A stretch of 64,000 nt of DNA from Arcanobacterium_A hippocoleae_A (lineage in GTDB: Bacteria > Actinomycetota > Actinomycetes > Actinomycetales > Actinomycetaceae). Within the stretch, counting starts at the first letter, position 1; each line of letters starts with the position of its first letter. The position numbers were made by a program, and so were the translations under genes. The stretch lies in assembly GCA_040360365.1 (NCBI GenBank), contig CP136412.1. One strand, 5' to 3'. Shown here piece after piece: positions 18,912-28,328 of this stretch. Below the pieces are notes generated by a model that searched no databases, was not told the origin of the DNA, and worked only from the letters and a program-made list of their open reading frames with translations.

Positions 18912-19961
18912 ATGAGTGTGCGCAAACCGAAATCTCCAGATCCGCAGCGTCGGCGAACTGCCGTTAGCAGGAGAGGTCTGCATTTAACTTCGGATTCAGC
19001 TCCGGCAGCGAATGTGAATAAGGTGAATCATGTCCGCAAAGACGGTACCGGTCGAAATGCTCATAGTCAGACTGTGAGAAATCGGGGTGTTGCCCGCGGT
19101 GCTGGTAACGGGAACAGCCGGAGTATCAGCACCCGGAATGCACACAGATTGAGTGTGAGTAATCTGCACCCGCAACAGCAGATAAAACCGTCGGCAATTC
19201 CGGAAAATAACGGAAAAAATAAAAAATCAACCGCGCGAACTGTTCGCAAATCACGCACGATGTCCGGAACTGAACGGAAGTATCTTCAGCTGCGTGACAA
19301 TAGGACAGCAGGGATGGCTTTCGGAGCGGAAACTGGAACCCAAAAAATACGCCAATCCGCGAAGAAACGGCAAAATGTGCGGGAACGTTTCGGGAAAGAT
19401 TGGGATGTTGTACTGCAAGGAACAAAGAAAACACGGAAGATTCCAGTGCGGATTCTTGCGGTTATTTTCACCTGCCTGATTGCCGTCATAATTCTTGCAA
19501 ATCCTGTACGTGATTTTCTTGCACAGCAGGAAGAGAAACGCGCGATAACTTCACAGCTTGCTGAAAGTAAAGCGGAACTTGCAGCATTGCAGCAGCAAGT
19601 TGATTTATGGAATGACCCAAGCTATGTGCAGGCACAAGCCCGAAAACGACTCGGTTTTGTTTTACCAGGTCAGACCCTTTATTACGTAAGCGGTGACCTC
19701 ACTGCGGCGGATAAAGCCAAAAAGGCAGATGAAGAAGAACGGGCGATTGCACTGCGGCGGAAAGCTATGCCGTTTTATGTTGGTATCTGGAAGTCGATTG
19801 AGATTGCAGGTACTGCAGATCTTGACCCGGAAAAGCTTTCGAATCCTGAGAACACTCCGCTTGTGAATGAACCGGTAAGAGACGATACGGATAAAGGCGC
19901 CGAAAACGGGCAGGCGCCTGCCGCGAATCAGCGCAATAGCAAAAATGCGGATTCGAATTAG
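18912..19961 (+). CDS. FtsB/DivIC-family septum formation initiator
   Basis: Cell-division protein of the FtsB/DivIC class. A long basic, low-complexity cytoplasmic region of about 175 residues is followed by one membrane helix (VRILAVIFTCLIAVIILA). The extracytoplasmic coiled coil is QQEEKRAITSQLAESKAELAAL and part of QQQVDLWND. The family hallmark DPSYVQAQARKRLGFVLPG follows. An acidic, Asn/Glu-rich tail ends the protein. The basic N-terminus is much longer than in E. coli FtsB but is common in actinobacteria. The start is either the GTG at 18885 or the ATG at 18912; I prefer the ATG. Position after eno supports the call. Confidence 0.88.
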   Translation: MSVRKPKSPDPQRRRTAVSRRGLHLTSDSAPAANVNKVNHVRKDGTGRNAHSQTVRNRGVARGAGNGNSRSISTRNAHRLSVSNLHPQQQIKPSAIPENNGKNKKSTARTVRKSRTMSGTERKYLQLRDNRTAGMAFGAETGTQKIRQSAKKRQNVRERFGKDWDVVLQGTKKTRKIPVRILAVIFTCLIAVIILANPVRDFLAQQEEKRAITSQLAESKAELAALQQQVDLWNDPSYVQAQARKRLGFVLPGQTLYYVSGDLTAADKAKKADEEERAIALRRKAMPFYVGIWKSIEIAGTADLDPEKLSNPENTPLVNEPVRDDTDKGAENGQAPAANQRNSKNADSN

Positions 19962-20069
19962 CATTCAGATTGTTGCCGCAAGTTAAAGAAGAACAGGCTG
20001 AATCACGCTGAACCGCGTAAAATTAACAATACGAAAAGTCAAGAACAAGCAGCAAAACAAAGGACATGA

Positions 20070-20665
20070 ATGGTTGCGAAAAGTTTAGATAAAAACTCTG
20101 CCGTCGAAATACCCGAAGTATCCGCACAGCTATTAAAAGAAATCGCAGCTAATGCCACACCAGTGTGTGATGGTGATATCCAAATTCTGACAGCTCAGCT
20201 TGGGCGGGAGCCGCGCGGACTTGTCGGGATTGGGGCGCGCTGTGCTTGCGGGGCACCGCTGGTAACGATCACATATCCGCGTCTTCCCGACGGTTCACCA
20301 TTCCCGACGCTTTTTACCTTAGCCATCCGTGGATTGTGAAAGAAGTTTCCCGTGTGGAGAGTTCCGGTGAGATGGTACAGCTGAATGAAGAACTTGCGCA
20401 AAATGATGATCTTGCACAGGCGCATCGGGAAGCACATGCACATTATATTCGCTGCCGGAATCTGCTGACGCATGTTGCGGAAGTCGATGACTTTTCTGCG
20501 GGCGGAATGCCGGACCGTGTGAAATGTTTACATGCTTTGGCCGGTTATGCGCTTTCAGTAGGCGCAGGAGTGACTCCTTTTGGAGATCGGGTGCTCAAGC
20601 AAATTGGTTGGGACGCAAACGTCTGCCGTTGCGAGAGCAATGCCGGAGCGGCTAACGCCAACTAA
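20070..20665 (+). CDS. DUF501 protein (frame broken once)
   Basis: Actinobacterial protein of unknown function found between divIC and ppx. Recognised by RCACGAPLVTITYPRLPDGSPFPTLFYLSHPW, by a Cys-containing RVKCLHALAGYALSVG segment and by the order of neighbours. The frame breaks at the T5 run 20311-20315. One added T joins PFPTLF to YLSHPWIVKEVSRVESSG. Length after repair is about 198 residues, normal for the family. The several Cys/His residues hint at metal binding but no function is established. Confidence 0.85.
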
Positions 20666-20864
20666 TCTAATATTACTGCTGCGAAAAATAGATGCGATGC
20701 AGAATAGTATTTTCAATTCGGCCGCGAAATTACCGCAAGCTTGCTGAAGCAAGTCTTATACTGCGCTGTTTTGCCGCCCTGCCTCTGGGGGGGAGGCTGG
20801 CACTGCGGGATAATTCGGCAGTTGGGTATCTACTGTGTGAACTGAGGAGATGAAGGGAAAACAA

Positions 20865-21878
20865 ATGAAAGTTGCTGGAATTGATTGCGGTACGAATACT
20901 GTGCGCCTGCTGATTTCAGAAGTGGATCCGGGAAAGAAAAATGTGCTTGGCGGTCCGGTGCTGAAAGATATTGTGCGGACGATGGAAGTGGTTCGTCTTG
21001 GCGCTGGTGTAGATCGGACTGGGAAATTTAACGATGCGGCTCTCGAACGGACTTTGCGGATGGTTGAGAAATATGCTTTGCTTTGCCGCGAACATGAAGT
21101 GGAGTCAATTCGCTTCGCCGCTACTTCAGCTACTCGTGATGCGGAAAATCGCGATATTTTTATCGACGGTGTACGTAACTTTTTTGGAGTGCGCCCGCAA
21201 GTGCTTACCGGAAAAGAAGAGGCACGGACCTCGTTTATTGGTGCGGTCTGCGCGCTTGATGGAAATAATGCAGCTCAGGGCAATATTGCTTCGCCGATGA
21301 TTGCCGTCGATTTAGGCGGCGGTTCTACAGAACTTGCACTTGGCACTGCTGCAGGTGATTTGCTTGCCTCTTATTCGATGGATGTCGGATCGGTGCGGAT
21401 GCATGAACGGCATCTTGGCAGCGGAAAAGCGAGTGCCGAAAAAATTGCAGCAGCACGGGAGGATGTCCGCCATTTTCTTGATTTAGCTGAGAAACATGTG
21501 GATTTTGGTGCTGCGCGGGCGCTTATCGGTTTGGCAGGTACTGTCACTTCGATTACTGCACAGTGGCTTGGTCTTGCGCAATATGATTCTGCACGGATTC
21601 ATGGTGCAGTGATGACGCTGGCGGAAATAAATGAAATATGTGATTGGTTTCTTAACTCTAGTCTTGAGCAGCGTCTCGCGATTAGTTTTATGCACCCAGG
21701 GCGCGCGGATGTGATTAATGCCGGTGCGCTTGTGTGGCAGGAAGTGGTGAATCGTGTGGCGCAGCGAACTGCGGAAGCTGGGAATCCGCTCACCCAAGCG
21801 GTTACCTCTGAACATGATATTCTTGATGGTCTCGCACTGTGGGCGGCAGCCGATCCGCAGCAGCCGAAGTTTCGCTAA
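20865..21878 (+). CDS. ppx: Exopolyphosphatase / pppGpp phosphohydrolase family
   Basis: Member of the Ppx/GppA ASKHA-fold family. It has a phosphate-binding start VAGIDCGTNTVRLLI, ATSATRDAENRD, GKEEARTSFIGA and the second phosphate loop DLGGGSTELALG, then LAGTVTSI and a final INAGALVWQEV / SEHDILDGLAL. At 337 residues it is the short actinobacterial form, lacking the C-terminal HD-like domain of E. coli Ppx. The ATG at 20865 is preferred because AAGGGA lies eight bases upstream; the ATG at 20850 lies too close to its GAGGAG. It may act on polyphosphate or on pppGpp; sequence alone does not decide. Confidence 0.9.
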   Translation: MKVAGIDCGTNTVRLLISEVDPGKKNVLGGPVLKDIVRTMEVVRLGAGVDRTGKFNDAALERTLRMVEKYALLCREHEVESIRFAATSATRDAENRDIFIDGVRNFFGVRPQVLTGKEEARTSFIGAVCALDGNNAAQGNIASPMIAVDLGGGSTELALGTAAGDLLASYSMDVGSVRMHERHLGSGKASAEKIAAAREDVRHFLDLAEKHVDFGAARALIGLAGTVTSITAQWLGLAQYDSARIHGAVMTLAEINEICDWFLNSSLEQRLAISFMHPGRADVINAGALVWQEVVNRVAQRTAEAGNPLTQAVTSEHDILDGLALWAAADPQQPKFR

Positions 21879-22001
21879 ATAAAATTTGATACTGCGAAAT
21901 ATCCTTTTTGCGCCGGCTGCGCAGGAAAAATCCAGCCGTTTAATGGTTCTTCATATTTTTATTTGTGTCGGCGTAATGAAGTTTTGTGTTTGTTTGGGCG
22001 G

Positions 22002-22045
22002 AAGCGGTGTTTTGTGCGGTGTTTTCCGGCGTGCAAAACACCGCT
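22002..22045. terminator. Long-armed hairpin after ppx
   Basis: 13-bp perfect arms AAGCGGTGTTTTG and CAAAACACCGCTT with an 18-base loop, 120 bases after ppx. There is no T-run downstream, so it may be a terminator or another structured element. Confidence 0.45.
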
Positions 22046-22126
22046 TGGATCCAGCCGTAAGGCATTACTTGGATTCGGATAAAAGGGTTTTTACATTTTA
22101 GTTTATGCCGCGGGTATCGGTTCGGC

Positions 22127-22297
22127 TTACGTAACTGGCGGCAGAGTGCTTATGAGTTCACGTAACTGGCGGCAAAATGGATGGTTTTGCGGAACGGCGG
22201 GAGAGCCGTCGTTCCTATAAGCTTTTGACCTGCGATAACGCAAACACTTTCGACGGTGAAAAGCGCGGCCTGAGTTCTTGCCGCCGGTTACGCAGTG
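22127..22297. repeat. Dispersed palindromic repeat, copy A
   Basis: Two forward units of ACGTAACTGGCGGCA (near 22129 and 22159) lead into a core, and one inverted unit closes it (TTGCCGCCGGTTACGCAG, 22279-22296). The core includes CGGGAGAGCCGTCGTTCC. The same architecture, with four forward and four inverted units and a closely similar core, is at 56126-56450. No transposase is encoded. It looks like a non-autonomous mobile or REP/MITE-like element. Confidence 0.75.
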
Positions 22298-22691
22298 TAA
22301 ACGCGGTAATACTGTCGGTTCGGAGGTGAAGTCGGTTTCTTCCAAGATATGCTATGGGTTTTCGCCAGCGCAATAAACGGAAAAGACGCGACTTTCTACG
22401 CTCACGGCAATACGGGCTAGTTTTATTTATCAAGGCAGCAGTTAATCGGAAAACGATTTTATTCTTGGGAAACATCCGCTGGCTTAACGCGCCAGGAAAC
22501 ACGCGCCAGCCTAGCGCACTCCGGCTAAATCTAACTGGTCAGACCGAGAGCAAGGATTGAACGCAAACCGGATAAAACCAGCACAAGACTATGCAGTGCC
22601 ATTAAAATAATTTTCACAAAACAATAACCGCTGCCTGCCCGCCCGCCGCCTCACCAGACCCGCGCAAACAAACAAAATACGAAGAGCCGGT

Positions 22692-23937
22692 TTAATCCGT
22701 CGGCGGTTTCGAAGTATGGATTTCGGTACGGCGTGCTTTCCGCATCCGATGGTCGGCACGAATCTTTGCTGAAACTCCGCCGAGAATTGCCGAAAGAAGC
22801 GTCCCGACGAGTACAGCTACGCGGGCATGTGCTCCATAATCGGATCCGGTTGGATAAGAAAGCGTCGCAATCAGAAGCGATACTGTGAAGCCGATCCCGG
22901 CAATCAGCGATACAGGCACAATATCGGCAATTTTCAACGACCGGCCGAGCTGCAGTTTGCAAACTTTAATCATGAAAAATACCGATCCGGTGATTCCGAT
23001 AAGTTTACCGATTGGAAGTGCAAGATATACGCCGACGGCAACCGGATCTGAAAGCAGCGAAAGTACACCGCCGGAATCTACCACATTCACTCCAGCTGCG
23101 AAGAAAGCGAATACTGGGAGAACAAAACCAGCTGAGGAGAATTCGATTTTGTGGGCGAAATGCGCAGTCATTGGTTCTTCTTCGCGCTTGCGTTGAATTG
23201 CTGGCACGGTAAGCCCGAGAGCGACGGCGGAGATTGTGGCGTGTACTCCGGAGATGAACATGAAATACCAGGCAAGAATGCCGAGCGGCCAAAGAATATA
23301 CCACTTTGTGAAACGTTTTTGCGTGAGTAAACCGAAGATTGAAATTATTGCAATTGAAATCGTGAGGGCAATGAAATTTAGCTCAGCGGCGAAGAATACG
23401 GCAATTAAGATGATTCCGAGCAGATCGTCGACAACCGCTAATGTCATTAAGAAAGTGCGTGCTGCCGGCGGCATTCCTTTGCCGAATAACCCCAGTACGG
23501 CAAGCGCGAAAGCAATATCTGTAGCGACGGGAATTGCCCAGCCTTCATAATGCCCTGTTTGCCCGATAACTTGGATTAATGTGTACACAAGAATCGGACC
23601 GAGCATTCCGAAAACAGCAGCAACCATCGGCACAACTGCTTTTTAATATCGCGCAGTGAGCCAATCGCAAATTCTTGTTTTAACTCCAGCCCTACTACGA
23701 AAAAAAGATTGCGAGTAATCCGTCGGCGGCCCAATGGGCGAGAGAAAGATTGAGATGGATTGCATCGAATCCCAAATGGAAATTCGCGAAGTTCGTATAG
23801 GCTTCGCGGACTGGAAGAATTGGGAAGTTTGCCCAAATCAATGCAAGAATTGCGCCGATAATAAGTACTAGACCGGCAGTTGTCTCATTTCGGAGGGCGT
23901 TGCGGTAGTGCTGAATCGGTGACGGTTTTCGGGACAT
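22692..23937 (-). CDS. nhaA: Na+/H+ antiporter NhaA (frame broken twice)
   Basis: pH-responsive sodium-proton antiporter in the inner membrane. Seen are ETTAGLVLIIGAILALIWAN, WAADGLLAIFFFVVGLELKQ, the catalytic-helix motif VATDIAFALAVLGL with its TD pair, VVDDLLGIILIAVFF, a conserved SGVHATISAVALGL and GKLIGITGSV. Two breaks are close together: the A7 run 23700-23706 and the T5 run 23640-23644. Adding one base at each joins IFF-FVVGLELK and DIKK-AVVPMVAAVFG, which are exact family features. Repaired length is about 415. The C-terminal tail (KIRADHRMRKARRTEIHTS) is basic. Both sites are long homopolymers, so consensus error is much more likely than real decay. Confidence 0.88.
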
Positions 23938-24284
23938 AAGTGTGCTCTCTTATTCAATCTTCATTTCATCTAATTATACAAATGTTTTAGATTGCTAAGT
24001 AACGGGGCGGCTATTTTGGGTGAATAGTTAGCTGCGGAATATTGCCGGTGATTGGATGATGATTGGAAATTATCCGAAAATTTGGCTTTTGGGAATGAAT
24101 TAGAATCAATCAGAATGAACCGTGTTTAGTTCAATATCAACGTAACAGGATTTTGTTTTTGCGAGTTGCGGAATTATCGGTATGCTTGAACTTGTTTGAA
24201 ATTGTTTTTGCTTCGATTTCGATTTTCATTCATGAATCTTGCGTGCAGTGAATTGGAATTCGGTTTATGAGTAAGAGCTCAAAC
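23938..24284. other. 347-base AT-rich gap upstream of nhaA and the tRNA
   Basis: Contains the promoters of nhaA (minus) and presumably of the tRNA (plus). I see no coding frame, no hairpin and no recognisable operator. Confidence 0.5.
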
Positions 24285-24358
24285 GCCTCCATAGCCCAAT
24301 CGGCAGAGGCAGCAGACTTAAAATCTGTTCAGTGTGGGTTCGAGTCCCACTGGAGGCA
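24285..24358 (+). tRNA. tRNA with UAA anticodon (reads Leu UUA), class I shape
   Basis: Folds as a full 74-base cloverleaf. The acceptor is GCCTCCA/TGGAGGC, followed by a 3-4 bp D stem with GG in the loop. The anticodon stem is GCAGA/TCTGT around loop CTTAAAA, so the anticodon is TAA. The variable loop is 5 bases (TCAGT) and the T arm is GTGGG-TTCGAGT-CCCAC. The discriminator is A, followed by CCG, so CCA is not fully encoded. Leu tRNAs of bacteria normally have a long (class II) variable arm; this one does not. From memory, similar short tRNA-Leu(TAA) genes are annotated in other actinobacteria. Confidence 0.88.
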
Positions 24359-24772
24359 CCGCTTAAACGGCTTGATAATAATAAAAACTTGATATTAATA
24401 AAAATAAGGCGCACGCTAAACGGCGGTTTTGCTGTGTCGGTAGATGGTGTTGCCGGCAGTGCGGCAGAGAAACTGGTTTGTGTGCGCCGGTCAAAATAAA
24501 GTATTTCCGCAGCTCTGTTCGGGATATTTTCCGAAAGTTGTATATGAAACAGAGTTAGATACTGTTAGCTGAAGTTAGAATTACGCAAATTTAGAGCTGC
24601 TCGGATTTGTTTGAATCTGCCAGGTGAAAATATGTAAAGTGAAGCAAAAGGACAGTTGCACATATGCGCAAGAGTGCTGAAATTTTTATACTGTTTTTGC
24701 TGTGTGTCGTTACTATTGATAGGTAACTCATCAACGATGTGAATTACTTACAGATATAACGAAGGGAATATT
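24359..24772. other. 414-base gap between tRNA and glycerophosphodiesterase
   Basis: AT-rich; no convincing gene or structured RNA. A 20-codon frame at 24664-24726 (hydrophobic, Met-Arg-Lys start) has no good ribosome site and is not called. Confidence 0.4.
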
Positions 24773-25527
24773 GTGCAAGGATGCACTTTGATTGCTCACC
24801 GCGGATTAAATACTATCGCTCCGGAAAACACGTTTAGTGCGTTCAACGCTGCGATTAATCGCGGAATTAACTGGATTGAAACCGACGTCGATGCACTTGG
24901 CGACGGGACGCCGATTATTATTCACGATACTTCACTAGATCGGACAACTGACAAATCGGGAAGCTACTATGATCTTTCCGCTTCTGATCTGCCGAATATT
25001 GATGCGGGCAGTTGGTTTTCTCCAGAGTTCGCTGCTGAGAAAATACCGACGCTGGAAAATTTAGTGCAGTTTATGAATGAAACTGGAATGAATGCAAATA
25101 TTGAAATCAAATCTAATGAGCAAGGGAAAAAGAAACGCTGCGCTTAATTGATAATGTTATTGCGCAGCTGGAAAAATTAAATCCGCAGCGGAAAGTAATT
25201 GTTTCGTCTTTTAATCACGTTTTACTGCATATTTTCAAAAAGCGTGCTCCGAAGCTGCCAGTGGGATGTTTGTATGAAACTGCAGCGCTCTATGATGATT
25301 GGAAATCAATTCTGGAACTGGTTGGTGCAGATTATCTGCATCCAGAGGATAGTTATTTAACAAAGGAACGCGTAGCACAAATTCACTCCGCTGGATTCGG
25401 CGTGAACGTTTGGACTGTAGACGATTACGGGAGAGCCAATCAACTCGCAAATTGGGGTGTTGACGGTGTGATATCAAATATTGCGCACAATCTTAAAGGC
25501 ATTGCGCATGCGCAGTATTTAGTTTGA
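24773..25527 (+). CDS. Glycerophosphodiester phosphodiesterase (frame broken once)
   Basis: Hydrolyses glycerophosphodiesters to glycerol-3-phosphate and an alcohol. The TIM-barrel active-site residues are in place: IAHRG, APENT, ETDVDAL, HD in IIIHDTSLDRTT, then IEIKS, and VNVWTVDD near the end. There is no signal peptide, so it is cytoplasmic. The start is GTG with AAGGGA upstream. The frame breaks at the A5 run 25127-25131; one added A gives EQGKKETLRLIDNVIAQLEK and a full length of about 251. It is followed by an MFS transporter that may bring in its substrate, but the 140-base gap leaves the link tentative. Confidence 0.9.
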
Positions 25528-25669
25528 TTTATCGCTGGAGAGAAAACTGAGTTTCTTGTTTTAACGGCTTTTAATTGCTGTTTAATGGCTGCGCTGCTGC
25601 ATCCGGTGTTAACTGCAAAGAAGCATCACGATAATTTTGGAAAATAAAGATAATTTAGAAAGAATAAAT

Positions 25670-27054
25670 ATGGAAAATATTCAGGCAATCGAAAAGAAAA
25701 GAAAACTTCCCGTATTCCTGACAAAAGGGCGAGTTGGCGGATTTCTTACCGTCGTTATGACGGGGCAGCTGACATACTCTGCTTTTGAAGCGTTCAAAGG
25801 ATCGCTTTTACTCCCTTTGTCTAATGCGCTGGGGATTGGGGTCGACCAGTTTGGGATTCTCATGGGATGGATTGGGATTGCAATGTTCCTTTATATCCCT
25901 GGCGGATGGGTAAATAACCGTTTTACGATTCGTTCGATTCTGATTTCATGGTCGGCATGGAGAATGGCTACCGCACTGATTCTTTTTCTCGTGCCCGGTT
26001 TACACTTTAATGTGATGGTGGCAATAGCTATCTCGTGGGGTGTCTGGGATGCGATTGGATGGCCGGCAGTAGTTAACGGCGTAACATTCATGTCGCAGGA
26101 TTCGGATACTAAAGGGCGCGGATTGGCGATGGGGCTGCTGGAGTCAATCCGCCGCGGCGCCGAGTTTTTAATGAATTTGCTTGTGGTTGGTTTGCTTGCA
26201 GCATTTGCTGATAAAGCAGATATCGTCATGATTACGATGGGGATAATCTATTCTTTGATTATTATCCCGCTAATCTTCTGTATTATTCGCTATGTTCCGA
26301 AAAATGCTACTGCAAAAGCTGAGCGTGCCGGCGAGTCTGATAATGTTGCAGCACTAAAAGGGCTGCTGAAAGTGATTCTGCTTCCGCGAGTTTGGCTCGC
26401 TGGGATTGCCGGTATGTGTATTTACTGGGCTTATACTAATTTGATTTTTCTTCCGCTCCATATTTGAGTCTGGTATTTAATGCTACCGACGCGCAGGCTG
26501 GGGCATTTGGAATTTTCAATACTGGGCTTGTAGGTATTTTTGCCGGTCTTGTTTCCGGTATGGTTGCAGATTATTTATTTAAATCTTCAACGCGGATGAT
26601 GGCAGTTGCTTTGCTGATTACCGCTGCAGGTGTGGGGATGGTATATCTTTTGCCGCAAGACGGGAATATTTGGGTCGCGATGATTCTGCTGATGATTATG
26701 GCTTTCGGAATTTTCATGGGGAAAGCAGTAATCCTTGCACCGATTGCTGAATTGCATCTTCCAGAACAGATTAACGGATCGGCAATAGCTGTTGGCTCGT
26801 TCCTTGTTTATGCGCCTGTGTTCTGGTCTTATTCAACGACGGGAGCAATTATTGAAGCTCATCGTGACCAGGCTTATATTGGGTATCAGCAAATTTTCCT
26901 CATCACATTAGCTGTGGCGCTTTTCGGCGCTGTGTGTGCGCTTTTGCTGGATCGGCTGAACTCGCGTGCGATTGCGAAACTGCAGCGTGCTGCGGCGCTC
27001 GCAGATGAAAAGAAAGGAACTGAACCGCAATCTGATGTGCATAATCTGAGATGA
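25670..27054 (+). CDS. MFS transporter, YihN/OPA-like (frame broken once)
   Basis: Twelve-helix major facilitator protein of about 461 residues, with LMGWIGIAMFLYIPGGWVNNRF and later AFGIFNTGLVGIFAGLVSGMVADYL. The substrate is not certain. The overall form resembles the YihN-type branch and its neighbour suggests an organophosphate or polyol. The frame breaks at the T5 run 26445-26449; one added T gives YTNLIFSSAPYLSLVFNA across a membrane helix. The start at 25670 is preferred over a TTG at 25637. The last three codons lie inside a perfect 17-bp palindrome. Confidence 0.82.
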
Positions 27055-27069
27055 TTATGCACATCAGAT
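27030..27069. terminator. Perfect 17-bp palindrome overlapping the MFS stop
   Basis: ATCTGATGTGCATAATC (27030-27046), six bases, then GATTATGCACATCAGAT (27053-27069). It covers the last codons of the MFS gene and the exact point where the transposase homology ends. It has no T-run, so it could be a transposon-associated structure or a bidirectional terminator. Confidence 0.6.
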
Positions 27070-27690
27070 CAGTGAGATTGTTACGGTGAATATGAACGAG
27101 ACAACGTTGGATTCGTGTGTCTGGCCAAGCCTGTTCACTAGCTCGCAAAGCTCCTTTCACTCCGTCGGTGATCACTACTGTTGGCGGCGGGAGCTGTTCT
27201 AACAGTGCCGTATATGCTGCCTTCTCGTTGGTTGCCCGCTGCCAGTTTAAGACATGATACTGGCAGCGGGCGATCAATAATGTCCATCCATAAGCGAGCC
27301 AGGTACCATCAATGAACACATACGGAAGAATCTCGCGTCACTTCCGCCTCAGGTGTCGGGATTCGCCACGCGGGATCGATCCTACGCCTCATTACCCGAC
27401 GCGAGGTGTCAAGAGCTGCCTGCACATGCTTGAACAGTGCATATGAGATTAATGCACGTAGGGCTTCACGCTCAGAAACATCTGGCCTGTATCTGATGTA
27501 TCTCGCCCTGCAATGCGTGCACCTGCAGCGAATCTTTCCGCTGCTTGTTCTGCCGTTCTTTTTCATACCCGCCTGTTTTGCACGCCGGACACGCAATTCA
27601 TGATGATTGTCGTCCCATACGATCAAGCCTGGCAACACCCATACCGCACGAACAATACAGCATGCCGCAAGCATCAATTCCTAAGCCTAA
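27065..27690 (-). pseudogene. Transposase remnant, IS256-group (IS1249-like)
   Basis: Two pieces in different frames. The N-terminal piece has a zinc ribbon: CPAC before a frame slip at about 27580, then KKNGRTSSGKIRCRCTHC. The second has FIDGTWLAYGWTLLIARCQYHVLNWQ and TDGVKGALRA, WPDTRIQRCLVHIHRNNLTDL, the DDE-type catalytic-domain start of IS1249-like transposases. Homology then stops at about 27065 at the palindrome, so at least half of the catalytic domain is gone. The joint near 27340 is not a homopolymer and the shift is of the opposite sign to those elsewhere in the window, so this is real decay. It lies between the MFS gene and the peptide/two-component locus and may mark how that locus arrived. 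Confidence 0.8.
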
Positions 27691-27876
27691 ACACTTAACA
27701 ATACCAATTTTCCCGCACCGCACTCAGTGAAAACGCGAAATAAAGACACACAATTTGCTGCTTAACACTGCTTTTAGATACGGTGCGCACGGGTTTGTGT
27801 TGTGCAAACTAATTGATAGTTCCCGAATAAATCGTTGGGAATCCTGATTTTATCTTGCTGATAAATTTTTATTCTT

Positions 27877-27927
27877 CGATTTGTAACTCGATCTTTATCG
27901 AGGTTTGATATCGAGGTGCTTCGAGGT
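27877..27927. promoter_or_regulatory. Cluster of TCGAT palindromes, left end of peptide/TCS locus
   Basis: A perfect palindrome CTCGATCTTTATCGAG at 27887-27902 is flanked by half sites (TTCGAT at 27875-27880, ATCGAGG at 27910-27916, TTCGAGG at 27920-27926). It lies 120-170 bases upstream of the small peptide gene. The same TCGAT-N4-ATCGA pattern occurs at 32357-32395, so it is probably an operator for a dimeric regulator, plausibly the response regulator of this locus. Confidence 0.65.
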
Positions 27928-28045
27928 CTATTGAGACTTTGAACGTAAAATATTTCAGTTAATATTAATTGTTGGAGTAATAAACTATTGCTCACTAGCA
28001 AAATGAATTTATTTTGCATTTACGATGGCATTAAGGGCTGCATTT

Positions 28046-28261
28046 ATGGATTTATCGGCGAAAATATGTGTTTGGGTTACTGCGGCTTTTTCCGCTTTGT
28101 TTTTCGGCAGTGCTATGATGAGTGATCTAGATTCAGTTGCTGCTGCGAATTTTAATACCGCTAATATGTATCTGCCGCATACTGGCGGCATAACCCTGAA
28201 TAATGTCAATAAACTTGTTTGCAGCTTCTTACTAGCTCTTCCCGGATGTGAGAATAAATGA
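28046..28261 (+). CDS. Small secreted peptide with LPHTGG motif
   Basis: 71 residues. The start is chosen for AAGGG eight bases upstream; the ATG at 28025 has none. A signal-like helix (ICVWVTAAFSALFFGSAM) is followed by a possible cleavage after VAAA, then a short mature part with LPHTGG at residues 43-48. That resembles a sortase motif, but the following segment (LVCSFLLALPG) is short and the tail lacks the Arg/Lys cluster, so anchoring is doubtful. Two Cys occur in the tail. It lies directly ahead of the kinase-regulator genes on the same strand and behind the palindrome cluster, so it may be a signal peptide or an antimicrobial-type precursor for the system. I do not recognise a family. 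Confidence 0.5.
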   Translation: MDLSAKICVWVTAAFSALFFGSAMMSDLDSVAAANFNTANMYLPHTGGITLNNVNKLVCSFLLALPGCENK

Positions 28262-28328
28262 CAAACGCAACACGTAAACTAGGGAAGATTTGAGATTATT
28301 TTCATCGTGATGGCGGGTATCGGATTTC

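Larger units (their letters stand above)
21879..22691. other. 813-base gap with a hairpin and a palindromic repeat
   Basis: Convergent end region between ppx and nhaA. It holds the hairpin at 22002-22045 and repeat copy A at 22127-22297. Reading frames in it are explained by the repeat and do not look like genes. Confidence 0.6.

Noticed and set aside
22215..22502. Open frame whose protein resembles the one at 56218-56409
   Set aside because: Both lie in the palindromic repeat, neither has a ribosome site, and the likeness follows from the shared DNA core, not from a conserved protein.
27774..28019. 81-residue minus-strand frame between the transposase remnant and the peptide gene
   Set aside because: It covers the palindromic operator region, has no ribosome site and no coding character.
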